Shown piece by piece: positions 61,464 through 64,000 of a stretch of DNA of 64,000 nt (position 1 is the first letter of the stretch; every line of letters begins with the position of its first letter). The stretch comes from Salinactinospora qingdaonensis (GTDB taxonomy: Bacteria > Actinomycetota > Actinomycetes > Streptosporangiales > Streptosporangiaceae): contig NZ_BAABDD010000007.1 in NCBI RefSeq assembly GCF_039539445.1, positions 62,001 to 126,000 on the forward strand. Direction: 5' to 3'. The position numbers and the translations under genes were made by a program. Under the pieces are notes generated by a model that was given only the letters and a program-made list of their open reading frames with translations, did not search any database and had not been told where the DNA came from.

Positions 61464-62609
61464 CTAGCTGATGGTGGCGCTCCACGTCCCCCGCGACAGG
61501 TGGCAGGTGCCGTCGCGCGTCAGCGTCACGTGGAACTCTGCGCGTGCCGGTTCGCCCAAGCGTTGCCATTCATCCCGGGCGGCTTCGATCTCGTCCCAGA
61601 TTCGTCGTGGCCCGCCTTGGGTGACATGCCCGTTTTCGGTGAGGTAGCCCCACGAGTCGTCGGTCAGTAGCCAGTGTCGGGTCGCGCCGTGGCTGTCGAC
61701 GGTGATCATCGCGGCGGCGTCAGGCACGGTGAGCGCAGCGAACCATCCCCACGGGGTGCCCTGATAGACGGGGTTTCCCGTCAGGGAAGTTTCACGTGTT
61801 TGCCCCTCCTTACCTTGGTGGTGAGAAAGCAGGCTGCTGGCGTGGGCGGGAGCTATGGCGCGGGTGGGCATGAATCCGCCGAATTGTTCCAGCACACGTC
61901 CATGCGCCGCCACTGTTGGCTCGTCCTCGGTTTGGAGTTCGAGCATGACACCGGCAGGCAGGTGGGAGCGAAACACCGGAAGGATCAGTTTCCCGCCTGG
62001 CACGGTCTGTTGGATCAGCTCCCACGGAGGTTCGGCGAATCCGCACGTGACGATCACGCGGTCATAGGAAGCGTTGGGCAGGTAGCCCGTGGCCCCGTCG
62101 CCCACGTGCAGGGCAGGATAGTGTCCTGCCTTGGCGAGTCGGGTGCGCGCCTGTTCGACGAGTCCAGGGTCGATGTCGACGCTCGTCACGTTGGCGTCTC
62201 CGAGCCGGTGACACAGCAGCGCGGCGTTGTAGCCGGTGCCGGTGCCGACCTCCAACACCCGCATCCCCTCGGCCACGTCCAAAGCGTCGAGCATGCGCGC
62301 CATCACCGACGGCGCCGACGAAGACGAGGTGGGCTGGCCGTATACCCGCCCGTCCTCGTCTGGCTCCGGGAAACCACCATCGATTTGGGTCACCCACGCT
62401 TCATCCTGGTACGCCAGATCGAGCCACGCGGGATCGCCTTCGGTGGCCACAGTGAACCCGCCTTGAGGGTGCGGGATGTAGATGCGTGGCAGAAAGAGGT
62501 GGCGGGGGACAGTGGCGAATGCGTGGACCCAGGCTGGTGTGGTGAGCTTGCCGGCGCGTGTCAGCATGTCGGCGAGTTCGCGGCCTGGGCTGGCTGAAGC
62601 AGCGGCCAT
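61464..62609 (-). CDS. tgmC: PIMT-like methyltransferase of a graspetide locus
   Basis: A 381-residue SAM-dependent methyltransferase related to protein-L-isoaspartate O-methyltransferase. The SAM loop is VLEVGTGTGYNAALL (118-132); other segments are VTSVDIDPGLVEQAR and TCGFAEPPWELIQQTVPGGKLILPV. C-terminal additions (after about residue 220) are specific to the ATP-grasp peptide systems. In fuscimiditide-type pathways such an enzyme methylates an aspartate of the crosslinked peptide, which then closes to an aspartimide. Its ATG overlaps the precursor stop in TAATG, so expression is coupled. Confidence 0.9.
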   Translation of the reverse strand: MAAASASPGRELADMLTRAGKLTTPAWVHAFATVPRHLFLPRIYIPHPQGGFTVATEGDPAWLDLAYQDEAWVTQIDGGFPEPDEDGRVYGQPTSSSSAPSVMARMLDALDVAEGMRVLEVGTGTGYNAALLCHRLGDANVTSVDIDPGLVEQARTRLAKAGHYPALHVGDGATGYLPNASYDRVIVTCGFAEPPWELIQQTVPGGKLILPVFRSHLPAGVMLELQTEDEPTVAAHGRVLEQFGGFMPTRAIAPAHASSLLSHHQGKEGQTRETSLTGNPVYQGTPWGWFAALTVPDAAAMITVDSHGATRHWLLTDDSWGYLTENGHVTQGGPRRIWDEIEAARDEWQRLGEPARAEFHVTLTRDGTCHLSRGTWSATIS

Positions 62610-62905
62610 TACGCTTCCTTGTCGGAGTCTTGCTCGAAATCGGCCGGAGTGGTGGGTTTGCTGCCGTCTTTGAACGTGGGGGCTGCGGTCATGGTGGGGT
62701 CACCTTTGTCCGCCCAGATTTTCCCGCCACGGGTGAGCATCTGCACCTCTTCGTCGTAGACCACATCACCGGGGACGGTGGGTCCGTCCTGTGGAGGTAC
62801 GGCGTAGCGCATGCCGAAGGGACGGCACTCGCTGGGTTGGTCTTCTCGGACAGGGTCGGCTCCCCTGCCTAGCGGGAACACGTCGATCACGGCCGTGGTG
62901 CTCAT
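62609..62905 (-). CDS. tgmA: graspetide precursor peptide
   Basis: A 98-residue precursor. The leader carries RPFGMRYA (residues 28-35), the recognised TgmA-type motif read by the ATP-grasp partner. The C-terminal core (about 69-98) is DPTMTAAPTFKDGSKPTTPA then DFEQDSDKEA: Thr 71, 73, 77, 85 and 86 could be ester donors, acidic residues 89, 91, 93, 95 and 97 acceptors. D80-G81 is the only Asp-Gly in the core and the likely aspartimide site. ATG at 62905 has GAGG seven bases upstream; it starts four bases after the ligase stop. Bond pattern and cleavage site are inferred. Confidence 0.88.
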   Translation of the reverse strand: MSTTAVIDVFPLGRGADPVREDQPSECRPFGMRYAVPPQDGPTVPGDVVYDEEVQMLTRGGKIWADKGDPTMTAAPTFKDGSKPTTPADFEQDSDKEA

Positions 62906-62909
62906 TGGG

Positions 62910-63863
62910 TTACCTCGTTTCTTTTTTGGTGAGGGCATCGGCGATGGCTTCGCCGATCTCATGGGTGGTCGCGTGCTGAATCCAGCCGTATTGGCCGTTG
63001 GGGTTAGCTTCCAAGAACCACCAGCGGCCCGAGCGGTCAACGGCGAAATCCATGGCGGCGTATCGCAGATGTAGCCGCCGGGTCAGCTCCCGCACGCCCG
63101 CCAGGACTCGGCGGGGTAGAGGTGGCGTGCTGTAGGTCAAAGCCTGGTAGTCAGTGCGCCAGTCCACCTGCGCGGCATCGGAGCGGGTGTGGATGCCGGC
63201 GGGGAACACGTGTTCATCGACCACGGTCACCCGGACCTCATAGTCTTTGTCGATCTGCTTTTGGAACAGGTGCGCCGTGTGGCGCAGGGCAGGGTCTCCC
63301 CACCCGGTAGGGGGCATGGGGGTCGTGTAGATGGAAAAGTGTGTGTTGTCCTCGGAGAATGTGGCTGCGCCGAGTGGTTTGTAGACCACGCGGCCGACAT
63401 CGCTACACCATTGTTCGGCGCGCGCAGGGTCGTTGGTGACCAGGGTGCGGGGCACGTTCAACCCCGCACTCGTTGCTTCGGCGAGCTGGTGGGGTTTGTA
63501 CTCCGCGCGTCCGATCGCCGCCGGATGGTTCAACCAGCCGGGCAGAGTGTTGAGGACGCCGCCGAAACCTCGACGGGCCTCATCTTGCGCGAACTCCACC
63601 TCGGAGGCGTTCATGCCGTCGGGGAACTCAAAGCGGCGCGGGCGGCGGTACCAGACCCCGACGACTGTTGAGAGGTCGAGGGAGCGCTTCTCGGTCTCCA
63701 CAACACCGGACCAGTGGCCGGCATCGAGTTCCGCATGGAGTTTTAGTCGCTGCGGGAAGTCGGCGGGGTCGACGCGAAAGACCGGCACGTCGCGGTCGTG
63801 GAGACGCCGTATCACATCGTCAGCGGTCGGGTCATAGGTGTTGGTGAGGATCAGAACAGCCAT
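62910..63863 (-). CDS. tgmB: ATP-grasp graspetide synthetase
   Basis: A 317-residue ATP-grasp ligase. ATP-binding and metal segments: RVVYKPLG, YEVRVTVVDEHVFPAGI, and MDFAVDRSGRWWFLEANPNGQYGW (metal Asp, Glu and Asn). The N-terminal preATP-grasp part (VLILTNTYDPTADDVIRRL) should bind the leader RPFGMRYA. It links Thr or Lys side chains of the precursor to Asp/Glu side chains as esters or amides using ATP. ATG at 63863 has AGAAGGGA four to five bases upstream. First gene of a three-gene operon with tgmA and tgmC. Confidence 0.92.
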   Translation of the reverse strand: MAVLILTNTYDPTADDVIRRLHDRDVPVFRVDPADFPQRLKLHAELDAGHWSGVVETEKRSLDLSTVVGVWYRRPRRFEFPDGMNASEVEFAQDEARRGFGGVLNTLPGWLNHPAAIGRAEYKPHQLAEATSAGLNVPRTLVTNDPARAEQWCSDVGRVVYKPLGAATFSEDNTHFSIYTTPMPPTGWGDPALRHTAHLFQKQIDKDYEVRVTVVDEHVFPAGIHTRSDAAQVDWRTDYQALTYSTPPLPRRVLAGVRELTRRLHLRYAAMDFAVDRSGRWWFLEANPNGQYGWIQHATTHEIGEAIADALTKKETR

Positions 63864-63921
63864 ACAGTCCCTTCTCAGGAGAGCGCGGCGCTGGCGGGCG
63901 GAACCGAGAGGTGGCCTAAAG

Positions 63922-63968
63922 GCGGGACTCCTGCCGGGGTGAGCGGCCGGAGCCGGCAGGAGCCCCGC
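63922..63968. promoter_or_regulatory. hairpin upstream of the graspetide operon
   Basis: CTCCTGCCGG / CCGGCAGGAG perfect ten-base-pair stem (63928-63937, 63953-63962), extended by CGGG/CCCG, starting 59 bases upstream of tgmB. It is either a leader structure or a terminator of a gene beyond the window. Confidence 0.45.
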
Positions 63969-64000
63969 GCGGCCGTCCGGGGCACCCCTAACCCCGACGG

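Overview
The window is high-GC actinobacterial DNA. The gene content (Scr1-type XRE/DUF397 pair, a conservon, mycothiol-dependent maleylpyruvate isomerase fold, GuaB1, 6C small RNA, RamB-like regulator beside aceA, an actinobacterial graspetide locus) and the frequent GTG/TTG starts fit a Nocardiopsaceae-like filamentous actinomycete (Thermobifida/Nocardiopsis relatives). That placement is inferred from gene families; no rRNA or tRNA gene was seen.

Layout. 1-2.5 kb: XRE regulator and DUF397 partner, then a class-V aminotransferase. 2.5-3.2 kb: gene-free, with 44-bp tandem repeats and an inverted pair of a dispersed 35-bp repeat. 3.2-6.7 kb: nagA, an FMN reductase with a palindromic operator candidate, a 300-bp MITE-like insert, and an MpaB-type oxygenase. 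6.8-10.8 kb: complete conservon cvnA-B-C-D on the minus strand. 11.4-20 kb: VanZ-RDD membrane protein, DUF3592 protein, guaB1, CDP-alcohol phosphatidyltransferase, M20 amidohydrolase with a repeat tail, M48 and CPBP membrane proteases. 20-30.8 kb: EF-G2, a Fic-tail protein, inositol monophosphatase family, PLP lyase, alpha/beta hydrolase, secreted coiled-coil hydrolase-like protein, peptide deformylase, nucleotidyltransferase, mycothiol-dependent isomerase family. 30.8-32 kb: a 574-bp tandem duplication carrying four dispersed repeats. 32-41.8 kb: GH15 enzyme, yczE/yczR pair, moaA, rtcB, two paralogous proteins, mobA, a small Cys protein. 42.1 kb: 6C RNA on the minus strand. 42.4-47.1 kb: tldD-tldE, a VldE-like protein, a flavin reductase. 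47.1-48.7 kb: gene-poor stretch with a dead IS200-like transposase inside an inverted repeat pair. 48.7-55.6 kb: LCP protein, double Lrp/AsnC regulator, FadR-type regulator divergent from a CynX/NimT MFS transporter, CPBP protease, two small lipoproteins. 55.8-60.3 kb: aceA (isocitrate lyase) divergent from a RamB/ScfR-like regulator, then an acyl-CoA dehydrogenase. 60.3-61.4 kb: probable phage-derived peptidoglycan-binding fragment. 61.5-63.9 kb: graspetide (ATP-grasp RiPP) locus.

How the genes work together. The conservon is a membrane sensor kinase-like protein with roadblock, DUF742 and small GTPase partners. moaA and mobA serve molybdenum cofactor synthesis. aceA, the RamB-like regulator and the acyl-CoA dehydrogenase form an acetate/fatty-acid module. 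YczR probably controls divergent yczE. The most notable system is the graspetide locus in order ATP-grasp ligase, precursor, PIMT-like methyltransferase. The precursor carries the family leader motif RPFGMRYA and a Thr/Asp/Glu-rich C-terminus with a single Asp-Gly, as expected for an aspartimidylated graspetide like fuscimiditide. The second notable signal is a family of at least 12 copies of a 35-bp self-complementary intergenic repeat, mostly in inverted pairs.
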